A stretch of DNA of 64,000 bases, from the NCBI GenBank assembly GCA_028023455.1, contig JAQFVV010006215.1, positions 4,509,230 to 4,573,229 on the forward strand, written 5' to 3'. Below are positions 12,611-25,700 of this stretch, piece after piece. The DNA is from Epiperipatus broadwayi. Lineage: Eukaryota > Onychophora > Udeonychophora > Euonychophora > Peripatidae. A program made the translations under genes and the position numbers. A model generated the notes under the pieces. The model was given only the letters and a program-made list of their open reading frames with translations, did no database searches and was not told where the DNA came from. Numbering within the stretch: position 1 is the first letter of the stretch; every line of letters starts with the position of its first letter.

Positions 12611-14600
12611 CATCTATATCATTTAAGTCATTATTATAATATATATATTGTAGGAGTATATATATACTCATACATACATGTAATCAATATATATACATTA
12701 TGTTTGCATTATTATATTTATGAAAATAAATATATAACTTGTTAAGTTAGTATTTTTTATTCTTTAAAATGAAAAAAAGGCATTATTGACAAAAGGTGGT
12801 TGACAAGGTAATAAATGACCTCTGGGTTCACAGTTTATCGAATTAAAGGAAATGAAATTAACTTGGTGTTTAATATCGAATTGTTATTGCAACAATGTGA
12901 ATGTGTATGCTTTAGCAAGCTGATAGAGCGAGATATAATATATTAATTCTATTCTTTTTATTAGAAGACTAAGGATTCTATTTTTATCAGCTATATCCTC
13001 GTAAAAACTTCTACTATGTTTGATTGCAAAGAACAGTGTAAGTTGAAGTTTATATTTTGAACAATTTAATACTCATTAGAAGAAATTTCTTATATTTGTT
13101 CAAAGAAAGTAATTTAAATATATTTTCGTGTTCTATAAAAATTGTTTGAATTACATGTTTTAAAATCTGAATGGCGTTTTAAAAAAAGAACATAAAAAAA
13201 ACTTCCTTCAAATTTAACGTACTTTACATTATAAAGAAAATGCAAAGCGGGTAGAACACCAATTTATCATGGGATAGATAAAATGCGCTTGCCTAATCAA
13301 ATATATATGTGTGAATAACATCGTTTGCTGAATGCCTTAAAATTATAAAGAAATTAGATCTTCAAAATGGAATTATGAATGCCTAAAAATTATAAAAATT
13401 AAATCTTCAAAATGGGATTATAATTGTTAATAAAGGAACTGTGTATTAAGAAGATGAATATAAAGAGGAAACTAAATGTCAACTTAGGATATCCTAATAT
13501 TATTCTCTTTAATGTTTAACAACAAAGAAATCAAAAAACTGCGTCTTCTAAGGATTTTCATTCGTGAGGAACATTAACTTTTATAAATACCATTTAAGAT
13601 TTTTGAAAATTATAATTGGGAAAAGTTAATTTAATTTTCTTTATCATCGTATTCATTTTATTATAAAAATGAATAATAAGAGAGAATTAATAATTTACAA
13701 TATTTTTATTTATGATTAATAAAGATTTAAATATCGGTTAATAAATGTTAATTTGGGAAAGGGATAATGTGAACTTAGAGGTAAGAGATTAAATTATTTT
13801 TAAATCCACATATTATTATTTTCTATGACATGACACTACATTGTTTATACTAATCTAAATAGTTTAATAACAGTAATGTATGATAAATGAATAAATGATT
13901 AACATTGTTGTGAAGTATATATTTTTATATTAATAAATATAAATTACAGACAATCATTTTAACGAATGAAGGTATTATATACAAATGATTGGATTATTAT
14001 TTGTATAACCCAATTATTGTAAAATAGTGTTAATATAAATGTCTAAATATTAGGATACTTATATTTTATATACATTCTAAAATCACGTAGTGTTATAGGT
14101 TTAGAAAATATATCTACCGTAAGCAAAGAGAATATTTATATTTTTAATATAAGGAGGTAGATATATAAATATATTTTTTATATATTGTAAAATTTAAATT
14201 ATTTAATTGTTAAATAAATAATTAAATTTTTTTTATATTAAATGAAGTTTTCAATTTTGTTTTATTTGATTTAAAGAGTTAGTGAGATTCATTGTTAATA
14301 TTACTTTAAAATATTGATAGGAACCCCTGAAGAGAGTAAATTGTTAAACTTCCCTGAGTTCGAAATCTGAACATAACGGTAAAGTTAATTAAGGTGAAAA
14401 TTGATCTGATGTGGTTTAGATATAATAATTTTTTTAATAATAAATTAGTTATTGGGAACAAATATAGTCTTATATCAAAATTAAATCACATCATTCGTGG
14501 CATCCTATATGAAGACCTTAAATCTGACTATAGTGAGATGCGACTGCCTTAACTTATCTTGTTGAGAGGGGGCATACCGTTACAATATATATAAGCATTA
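12611..14600. other. AT-rich intergenic DNA, nothing recognised
   Basis: TA-type microsatellite at 12630-12700, otherwise no gene, repeat or RNA I can support. A pair of near-identical 40-bp blocks (about 13345-13420: GAATGCCTAAAATTAT...ATCTTCAAAATGG) suggests a small local duplication. Confidence 0.5.
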
Positions 14601-14611
14601 TTAACCAATTG

Positions 14612-15036
14612 TGATGCACACCAGATTTAAACACAATTAATCCTAGCCAAAAGATGTTGGTGATTATGGTTATTAAAAAACAGATACTAAAATGTATAAA
14701 TACTGTATTGGGTTCAGATCTGTATGACTATACAAGCACATTAGCTTGAATTGCAAACATTATTGTGTTTTGATTTTGGGTTCACAGCTTTATAGTTAAC
14801 TAAAAATATAAAAGGTGGTATTGGAAGGCTGCATTCAATCCAAAGATCTAGGTGCAGTGCTGTCAGATCAGAGGCTCATCACTGATGAAAGCCATAAACT
14901 AGAAACTGCAAATATTGGATAAATAGGCACTAGATAGGGGTTTTGATGCACAAACCTATTAGCATTCGTTGATTATCATGGCTCACACTAAGTGGTGCTA
15001 CAGTAATGGAGTCACCATTGTTTTAACAATTATATA
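14612..15036 (+). repeat. T2 repeat family, copy b
   Basis: Plus-oriented. Carries GGTGATTATGGTTA, a GGGTTCAGATCTGTATGACT B-box-like block, AAGATCTAGGTGCAGTGCT, CATCACTGATGAAAGCCA and AATAGGCACTAGATA, then a decayed end (CACTAAGTGGTGCTACAGTA). It matches the copies at 41140 and 42693 throughout. Confidence 0.75.
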
Positions 15037-15040
15037 AGCG

Positions 15041-15324
15041 AGCGGTGTGAAACCTGTGGATCATGATCCCTCAAGGTTTGCAAAAAAATTGTTGGGGTCA
15101 TGAAAATTTTAAGAAGTTCTCATGTTGAATAATATGCAGTTTTTTTCAAAAATCTTATAGGTACTGAAATACAATATAAATATATATATTTGTATGTGGT
15201 AAAATACCTTTTATTATTACTATCCTTATATGCCTATAATAGGATGATAACAACATATATTGGATGTGTAAAATTTCAGTCTGAGTATGGGGGGTCTCAA
15301 GTGTAAAAAGGTTGTGCATCGTTG
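15041..15324. mobile_element. hAT-like MITE, decayed
   Basis: The left end CGGTGTGAAACCTGTGGATC and the inverse of the right end CGATGCACAACCTTTTTACAC resemble the C.G.GGTTCTCAACCTGTGGGTC ends of Charlie/Zaphod-type hAT elements. The interior is AT-rich and non-coding. A target duplication is no longer clear. It abuts a T2 copy. Confidence 0.5.
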
Positions 15325-16249
15325 AAAGAAATGGGGGCCACGTGATGTTTTAATGATTTAAATTTCACTTACATACACATAATAAAAATGTATGTACTTT
15401 TCCTTTTGCTAATATTCACATTAAAGTTTTACCAATATATAGCAAAAAACAAAAATCTCATTAGATAACAATGCTTTGCTAAATTCATTTTATTTATTCC
15501 TCCTCAATTACTGCATAATTTAAAAATACTACTTTCATTTATTATTTTAATGAAATATTGTGTAACACTTCCTTCTCTTTAAAGTCAAATATAATGTTTC
15601 TATTTTAAACTCTATCACTGTACACGCATATATTTTATCCCGTGTTCCATAGTTTTATATTATGCAATTAGTTTATAGATATTATACTAACCATTCTATA
15701 TACTTTTATTTTTTTTGCATTTAAAAAAAAAACACGCATCTCTTAATTCTTCAAAAATTACACCACCATACTATATTATAACTAAATGATACTCGGGAGA
15801 TCAGGTAAAGTAATAAGTTGAGCTTTAATTGTACAACTTTAATTCTTGACTGTCACACAAAACATATTAGTTAGAAATGTGATCAACTTAGGAATACAGA
15901 CTAGGCAGTTTTTATATTTTGGTATAAATATCAAGATCTGTTGACTTTCTTAGAGCTTATATACAAAACATTCATAACAGATGTTTTTCTTTCAATTTTT
16001 AAAAATGTACAGTATTTAACTTGATAAACTGATAATAATTTTGATTAGATAAATTGAAGATAATTTTAAGTAAATAACAAGAATGATAACCAACGGCAAA
16101 GTCTCTAAATTATATATATTTTGCAATTAAAAATATTGTACTTACCAATCGACTAACACTCCTTTCATTACATTCACCATTTTTCATTATAATTCAAGAT
16201 AAAAGCTACTCTCGGATGATCAAAAATTTTAAGACAAGTATAGTTATAC

Positions 16250-16604
16250 TTCGGAAGGAATGGAGATTTCCCATAATGCATTAAATACCTGAAATAAATA
16301 ATTCATATTATTTTTTTGGCAATTTTATCTACAATCCAGTATTATTCCAGTTAACTAAATCTCATTGAGTATTTTTAACACCCATTAAATATTTTTAAAT
16401 ATAAATTAACTTAATTAAAATATTTAATAAACTATAATGCAAAATTATAGTACTGTACACTACCATTACGGGTTAGATGAGGAATTGAAGACATTTTAAT
16501 ACCTTGTTTTGCCAATAGGGAATTTTTTCTACATTAGAGGTTACAGTTATTGGGATCATATATCTTTAATAAAAAAGTTTTAATTTTTCCCAGGGTTAAA
16601 AATA
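16250..16604 (+). promoter_or_regulatory. Putative HADH promoter / 5' UTR with ZNF143-like site
   Basis: Seen: a TTTCCCATAATGCA core at 16267-16280, about 325 bp before the start codon, and an inverted CCAAT (ATTGG) near 16550. Known: TTCCCATAATGCA is the core of the ZNF143/Staf element found near transcription starts of many animal housekeeping genes. Inferred: transcription of HADH starts near here. No TATA box is convincing in such AT-rich sequence. Confidence 0.35.
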
Positions 16605-16724
16605 ATGACGACGTTTATTATTAAAAGTACAATCCGTAATTTTTGTTATTCAGCTGCTAGACAAGCGTCAGTAAATAATGTTACTGTTATTGGTGGTGGA
16701 CTAATGGGATCAGGAATTGCTCAG
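16605..16724 (+). CDS. HADH: HADH exon 1 (start codon, presequence, NAD loop)
   Basis: Forty codons beginning ATGACGACG and ending at CAG before a GTATTA donor, phase 0. It encodes the putative mitochondrial targeting peptide (Arg11, Arg19, Lys7, many Ser/Thr) and the first beta strand plus glycine-rich loop of the NAD domain. The ATG is the first in frame; a CAG at 16591-16593 after a pyrimidine stretch could be a splice acceptor for an untranslated upstream exon, which I cannot locate. Confidence 0.93.
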
Positions 16725-19700
16725 GTATTATTCTAGCCTGGTTATCATTTCCCCCGTAATTTTACTAAACACTATGCAGACTCTTCGTCTATAAATATAA
16801 TAAATAGCAAGTTTTTTAAAAGTGTTATTTATTATAAATTTTTTTGAATGTGGATTTTTCTATAAATCAAGTTTTTTATAAAATTATTTAATACATTTTT
16901 ATACATCTTTCAATAGTACTTAGCATCATTTGATGAGAATGTATAAATTAGTAGAAATCATACTGGTTTTTTTTTTGCTTCCATTGATCTTGAACTGACA
17001 GTTTCGCTGGAGTAGTTATGGATATTTGATGCCTTCTGTGTAGTAGGTATATAATAAACAACGTTATTTAAATCTGCTTGCAACAGATTATTTCCAAAAT
17101 TCCTGGTGGTCAATTTCTTCTTTTTCTAGCCCTGCTTGTTTTACCTTGTGGTAAACGTATTGTGTTAATCATTAGATCAACATATTGATATAGCAAAAAA
17201 TGTGACTTTCCTTGTTAAAATTTATATCGAATCAATTCTCAAACATCAGTTATTGAAAATTAAATATCTGTCCGCGTGTTCCAAGTTGCATTTATCGTTA
17301 CTATTGGAATAACGAGTATTGCCAAAGCACGAAACCATGGTCAGGGGTTTGGGGGGGGGGGGGGGTTTCCTGACAGAGATATTCTAAATGCTGGCTCTGG
17401 CTAAGCATTTATCACAAAGCTTGTTGAGGAATTGGCAATCCTCATTGTTTATAACTTACAAGCTTAAGAGAATAGGGTCATGTGATCTATGACTCTTATT
17501 TTGACTATTATTATTAGTTTTGATTAAAAATTATCGCGTGATTAGAGATTACTTTATTCCCAAGAACCTTATTACTTTTAATATATTTAATGAAATATTT
17601 TTTAAGTAATTCAATAATTTAAAGAGTATAAATATATACTCTATATTAATACATCTTTTACAATATGTATAGTGTGTATGCGAATTGTATATCCAAAGAC
17701 ATTTAAATTTAAACCGGAATTTGATTGTAAAAACATTTGCTGATAATGAAATGCCAAGAATGTGTATGCAATCCTTTTAATTACCATTAACTATTGCATA
17801 TTTTAGTCAATACTTTATGTTCTAAAAATTTTAGACCGCTAATGTATAAATAAAGTTTGATGAATGTGTGTGTATATATAATTAGAAATACAAGCGATTG
17901 AAAGCACTCTAGAAAAATTAGTTATACATAATAACAAAGATTATGCAAATATGAAATTTATACAAAGTATGCTAATTTACAAAGAAGGAAATGTGAGAAT
18001 TAGTTATGCAAATTAAAAAGGTAAAACAAAACTGCCAAACAATATTGTGAATAATAGAGCCTACATTATAAGTGCACAAAATAATGTGCAGAATGATGCA
18101 TTAGAATGCAAAGTTAAAAATGAGTTATCAGTTCCGAGTATAAGTGCAGTTTAGCACATACAGCTTTATAGTTCAATACTATAAAATTTGCATGTATATA
18201 CTACTGAAAAGAAATATACAAGTTAATATCAAAGAAGAATGCAAGATTAAAATTAGGCCAACTAGCATGCTGCTGATTGATGTTACTTCACTTATACATT
18301 CACTTCAGAATAAATAAACTTGATTTGTTTTCTTAATTGTTATTAATGTTATATAGCTGGCTTAGGTCAATCTTGCCCCTTTATGCATCATATCAACAGT
18401 ATCTTAGTCCTATTTAACATTTATTTCCCTACCAAATTAGTTTATACTGCTTTGATACTTTCATCTCCTTCAGTTTTATTTGAATGATTGGTCCATTAGT
18501 TTAGTAAAGATTTGATGTATATGGATATATTTATATTTCACACATTGGTTTGTATATTATCACAAAATTTATTAACTTCCTGTTTTTGTCTTTTTGAATT
18601 TATCATCATCATACTTTTGAGTAATTGTTAATAATATCTATATATGAGAGTGTGTGTGTGTAATTAACCTATTCATTCAGTATACTGATTGTTTACTATA
18701 GCCAATAGAGGGATTTACACTTAGGATTTTCAGCCTATATTCATTCTCCACTCCATCTCAAACAACCGACACACATGTCACACATGAAAAAATTAAATGA
18801 CCCTCAATATATGTATTTCATGCAGAACCAGCACTCATCAGTTGAGCCTGATCATAATCTCCCACATATATATATATACAATCAGTTCTCAGTTTATATT
18901 GATAGCAATTCCTTAAACTTTAATGGATGGGCTTCAATCTTCTCACCCTTCCAACAATTCATCTGTCCATTTTATTGAAAATCCAATGATGGAATGATCA
19001 AAGCCCATGGTGGATTTGCTATTGTAGTCATACTCATATAAACATTATGTCAATCTAACCTCTCATTATAGGACCATTACATATCCATTTATTTTAATAG
19101 GAGAGGGATGAGCTGGATTTATACTATGATGTAACCTATTTCCAAGGCAATATGTAATTAACCTATTCATTCAGTATACTGAATGTTTACTATAGTAAAT
19201 AGAGGGATTTGAACTTAGGATTTTCATTTCAGAAGTGTTACTAAGGTTGTTAAAAGAAATGGATGTAAAGTAAATAATTTAATGTATTCATGCTCTCATT
19301 CCAAGATACTTAAGATTGACCTATATAAGTATTTTAATTTGAAAATAAGACAGTCATTTTTATTTTTTCATAGTCTTTATCTTATGGCTGCAATAAGGGT
19401 AGCCTCATATTCAACATCATTGATTTAATATTATAGTACAGCGTGAGGAGGGATTATTACCTTCCTAATAGAATTACAATCTGACACTGTGCTAGTAAAA
19501 TGCATTGATCATTACATAAAATCATCTATTGAAAATATTAACAAAAATTTATGTCAGTGTTTTGAGTTTATATTTCTTATAATAAGTATTACTTTGGGGC
19601 CAAAAGCAAAAGGTGTATTTTGAATAAGAAATAAGTAATTGAAGGTGGTTTGATTGATTACTATTTTAAGAAATCCTAATAATTAGCCATACTATTTGAA

Positions 19701-22700
19701 AAAATAACAATTTTTTGAGGAAAAAAAATCTTATATGTCACATTTAATTTGAATTCAAATCATGGGCTTAGCAGCTATTACATTAATTGCTTCACCCAAC
19801 ACTTCATATGAGAAATAATAAAAATATAGTTTATTAAGGTATCATGTTTTTAAAAAATATCACTGTATATAATTAAAACTAATTTTGGAGAAATGTTGAA
19901 CCTAATGGTGACAAAAATGCAATTTATGCTACAGTCAGTCCATAAAAGATTAACTATGACTTCAGTGTGATGTGATGCACTGTGACTCTCAGCAACTATG
20001 CCCAGAGAAACCTGTTAGCTACTTTACCATCCCCTTCCATTCCCCACCCTAAATTTTCCCATAATCTGCGCCATCCCATTTTCACAACATAATCTTTGTC
20101 AACTCCATGGTCTTCATATCTAAATTCCCTTATTTTTTCCCAAACCCAGCAAAAAACCCAATAACCCATTTTCTGTACAATAACTTTGTTTATATTTATT
20201 CTTCCATAATTTCATTATTTGTACCCTTTTTGCTTTCAAGCATTTACATCGAATTAACAGATGCCTAATAGTTTCTATGCCTTCCTTACACAACTTGCAG
20301 ACTAAATCACCCATATTTTTCCATTTACGTGTATATTCCCTTGTTGCTAAAGATCTCGTTCAAGCCTTAAACAATAAACTATTTTCCTTGCTATTATCAT
20401 AAATTAACTTGCACCCAATGTTCCGTTTACTTCTATATATATTTAAACAATTTTTACCCTCCATACTAGTTCTCCATCTCTCCAACTCCCTATTCTTTAT
20501 TAATGCATCAATTAAATACTATTTTGGTTATTCTTTTATTATCCATAAACTGCAATCTACCAAACATTTTCATTTTGCTTTTTGCATCTCTCATATAAAA
20601 ACTTGACCATCCCATTTCTCCTTGAATTGCCTCCTTTACTGACAACACATTTGCATCTAATGCATGTCTTCCTATGTCCCTTTGTTCTTTTTCTAAATAA
20701 TCTAATACCCCTTTACTAACACATAATGCATCATTGCCGTAGGTTAACTCTGTTACTGCAATTCCCTTCCATACAATTCTAGCTACATCATATTTATTAT
20801 ATGAAAACCCTGTTAATTTCTTTATCAATTCCTTTCTTTTCTTTGCTTCATTTGTCAATTTTTTTCTCCCATTCATTCAAGCAATTTTTCTGATTACTTA
20901 AGATGATTCCCAAATAATTATATCTATTCCCACACTTAACTTTATATCACCCAATAAAAATTCTTCATTTTCTCTTTCCCCAGTATTAACCATCATTTTA
21001 TTTGATTTTTCTTCACTAAATTTACTCCCCATCTCTTTATCCACTCTTGCGCATGTTCTCAGCATAACTTCCATATCTTTTTTCCGCACACAAAAAGACA
21101 TCATCCGCAAAAAAAGACTTGACAAAGTATATATTTCCTTACCATAATGGTATCTCTATCCCTCTTCCTAGTCTTTCTATTACTCTCTCCATTTCACTCA
21201 AATACAACAAAAACAAAATAGATGACATAGGGCATCCTTGCTTTAGTTCCATCCCATTTTTAACTTTAACTGATTCTATATCCCCTAATTGATATGTATA
21301 GTAATTATTTTCATATAATTTCTTATTAATATCCAAATTTGCTAAAGTTATTCATAATCTATTTCTATTTACTCTATCATATGCCTTCTCTATATCTATA
21401 AAACTCATATAACTGTCAATCTGAATTCCTATCCATATCCATAAATTGTGTAACTTCAAATAAACTATCTCATATATGTCTATCTGATCTAAAACCTCGT
21501 TGCATTCCCCCACTACATTATTTTCTTATCCATTTTGCAACTCTTCCAGCCACCATATATGAGAAAACTTTATATAAAACTGATATTATCGCTATTGGTC
21601 TATAATTGTTTAACTTTATATGATCCTTACCCTTTCCTTTAAATAATAATCTTACTTTTGTATTACTTTAACTACCCGGAAAAACACTTCTGTGCTATCT
21701 TATTAAAACATGATAATAGCTTTACTTTTGTCTTATGCCCTAAATTCATTACCATCTCTGCAGCCCATCCATCATCTTGCCTTTCCACTTTTCAATTTCT
21801 TCCCTGCCTCATTCAGTTCATTTTTTGTAAACCTAATATTCCCATTACTATATGCTTTTATGTTTTCTATCATTCTGTTCTTCACATCTAACATCTTTTT
21901 TATATCCATTACATACCTATTTAAAATTCTCTCTAATTTTTCTCTAGAGCTATACTCTATTCCCTCATCATTTAGTAATACTATCTCTCCTATATTTCTC
22001 CTTGACCTATACTCTATTGCCTCATCATTTAGTAATACTATCTCTCCTATATTTCTCCTTTTAATGTAATTCCAAAATTTTTTTACTCCCATCTTTTTCA
22101 CTTTTATTAATATCCTCCAACAATTTACTATTCAATTTCATTCTCTCTCTATAATTATCTATTTTACCCAACTTCTTCTTTTCTAAGTATTTCTCCCATT
22201 TAGCATTAATATCTTTTTCACTTTATTTGTTCTTTATAGCACACTTATATTCTCTGCATGCTTTTTCCTCCCTTTTATATTTTTTACTAACTCATTTATT
22301 TATTAGTTTTATTCTTCTGAATATTCTCATCTAAAACCCTATTTGCCACTTTTTCAATTTCATCACACCAGTCTTTATACTCACCACCAACCAACTCTTC
22401 CATGGTTTCTTCAACTTGTATTTTATACTCTTCTAACTTATTATCATTCACTCTCCATCCACATCTTTCACTATTGTTTCTACTTTTATTTCTATTCTCC
22501 ATCACATTACTAACCATTTCTATTACAAAGAAATTATGATCATTTATTACATACTCTCTCTTCATTATCAAACACCTTAATTTTCCGCACTTTATTCATT
22601 ACCTCTTTCTCTATCAATACATAATCTATTGTGTGGAATATATTATTTTTAGATCATGTGTATTGTCTCTCATAAATATTTGATAAATTTCCTATGCTCA

Positions 22701-25700
22701 AATTCACTCTCTGACGAAATTTCTACAAAAGCTGTCCATTGTTATTATCTATATCATTAATTTCTTCAATATGTCCATTCATATCCCCTATAACCATTAT
22801 TCTCTTCCCCTTTTCTTTAAAACTCTGTATATCTATAACTAGGCTTTCATATATGCTACTGTTCCACTCCATTATAGGTTGACATTTAACAGTGTTTAAA
22901 TATTTTTTTGATATAACACCTATACCACCACCCCCTTTTTTTTTTCTTTTCTATTTCTATCCTGCTATATCAAATCATCTAAAATAGATTCTTCTTCTAT
23001 TAGATGTGTTTCCACTACTGCTAACACCTCAAGCTCTTCATTTTCAATTGCTTTGTTTAATTCCAGCCACTTTTCTGGTCTCCTACCACCTTGCATATTC
23101 AAATACCCAATTTTAACAATTTCTTCTTTCCTAACTACTCTTTTATAAATTCTTTTGATTCTTTCTTCTCTATTACGTTTATAAATAACTTGCTTACCAT
23201 TAATTTTACAGACCCATTCCCTCTTCACATCTACACTTATATCTAAGTCAACTACCCTTTGCTTATTTCTTACATCCTGTCCATTCTTCTTCTTTTTGAT
23301 AATACTGCAATTTAAAACCCTACCCCCATTTATAAGTTTCCCAAATTATATTCTTTATAAATCAGACTCCCTAAAACTTCACCTCCTTGTTTTCCTAGGT
23401 GCAATCCATCTTTACTACCCTCTTTCCAATAAACCAGGGGTGGGAAAATAGCGTTCCAGGGGCCACATATGGCCCGCTAAGAGGTTTTATGCGGCCCTCC
23501 AAGACAATCGGAAAAATCTGCCTTGAACTGAGATTTCCTTTTTGTGTGTGACTGAAGATTCATCTCGTATTTTCCACTATGATGGCCATATCAATACACA
23601 TGTGCAGTGTAGATATGATGTGCAATGCTTTTCCAGTTGATCTGGTTACTTTCAATTTTGTCTTTGCATTAGCAAATATATACATTTCCAATTTTAGTGA
23701 AACCATGAACCCTCTGAAAAAATGTAAAATCAGTGATAAATGTCATTCATTTAATGAAGAATGGACAAATAAATATTTCTTTGGTAGTACAGGGAATAAA
23801 GCAGTGTGTTTATTGTGTCATGAAAAAAAGGTGTGGCCCTCCACTAACCTTCGCTTCCACAAAGTGGCCCCCAATGTGGCCCTCCAACAACCTCTGTGGC
23901 CCCCGAGCCAAAACAATTGCCCACCTCTGCAATAAACCAATCCCACTCATCCACAAACATAACATCATTTCTCTCACACAATTTTTTCAATCTCTCATTT
24001 ATAGAACATGCCCTATCTAACAAATACATCTTGTTAAATCTTGATAATAATCCAACTATCCCTATTTTTCCTTTAATCTTACTCAAATTCCTAATGCCAT
24101 GAATGATACTTCTGCCACCAAGTGGTGAAAGTTGTAACATACAATTTAATTTTTTCTTAATTTCAATCAGCACATTGATGTATATTTGACTGACCCAAAT
24201 GAACTAATCTTCAGCTAATAATACCTGGATACTCATTAACTTGTCAATATTGGATTACTAGTTAGTCTGCTTCTGGGTTATTTATTTTTTGGATTCAATT
24301 CCAAGTCATGATGTGGTAGACTGATATGCTAATCACTATGTCATAAAGTATTCATTGTTCATTTTCTTATACTTTCAGAATATCTGAACAGATATAACTT
24401 ACTCTGAATTAATTCTTGTTTATTGCTTTTCGTGTTTTAGATATGTATCAACCTTTTCGTGCAGTTATTATCAAATGGCATTATTATTTGGGAACTCATA
24501 AGAAGTTTGAGCGTCAGAAGTTATAGAACTGGAACATGATCTACAAACCTTAAGTTCTAGAGTTTGTCATTCTATCACGTCATCTAATCACATAGGGTGT
24601 TCAAATTATTAATTAAATCATTTTGGGATCTCAAATTATCTTTTTACTTCAGTATATTATTAAAACTTTTAGTAGACAATGGCATTTCATTTTTATAAAC
24701 TTTTGACAACTTATTGTTGTCAAAGTAATTTATATATTTGCTTTTTATTAAAGTGCTGAATGTTGTGTCTAAATATGGCAACTATATGCAGCTGTGCATA
24801 TTAATTTTTCCAGTTGGGATCACGAGCTGGAGTAGCATCAATTATATATTGAATAATAAGAGAGAGGTGAGTTAGACTGATATAGTGCCATAAAAAAAGT
24901 TAGGGCAATTTGTAAAGACAATCTAATCCTATTTTCAACACTTCCGGAGGCAGGAATCTCTGATTCATTAACCTATGATTTAAGGAGCTTTATATACCCC
25001 TTTATTTTTTATTGTTCTGGAATGTCAAGCATTTATACCATATATAGTCTGATTTTAAACCAGTATGACCATACATGGTTTAATTCTAATGCTCAATATT
25101 TATGCAGTTGGGATGACCATATATGATTTGATCTTGATCTAAAATTGACCTTATATGATCTTGTTTTACTCTAGTAATTTTAATTATATAATGACAAAGT
25201 TAATCTAGCATGCTCTTACAATATTTGCTACATTCTCGAATACCGAAATGATATCTTTTATTTTATTATACAATATAACTATCACTTTATTAATTATTAA
25301 TACAAAACATAAATATTATACAAATATATATGTGACTATTATTTATTTTTATATTAACTCAATTGCTATAAGTACATATGCACTTAAATATGAGTGCATA
25401 CTCCATATATATATATATAATAAATAATAAAACAAGTCACAAATTGTGCAACTTGCCTTTAAGCTTGTGCTAAAATTTTCACTAGATGGAGCTTACCACT
25501 AGCTCCAAACAAGCTTTAATTATAAGTGCCAACAGAGAAAGAATTCAAAATCTCTATCGTACTATCTTCATCTCCAGACCAAAATTGGTTTCGAGCTTAA
25601 TGGCTCACCTTAGTGAAGAGTTAGGATTTCAGAAACTAAATCTAAAACTCCAACTCAGAGCACTTATTTAATACGTTACTATCAGTTGGAAAACTCGAAT

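Noticed and set aside
12560-12745. 61-codon ORF at the end of an unidentified segment
   Set aside because: It runs into a TA microsatellite and has no recognisable domain; likely chance.
21658-22069. Hydrophobic plus-strand ORFs of 77 and 119 codons
   Set aside because: Antisense to the LINE; the hydrophobicity comes from reading A-rich coding DNA backwards.
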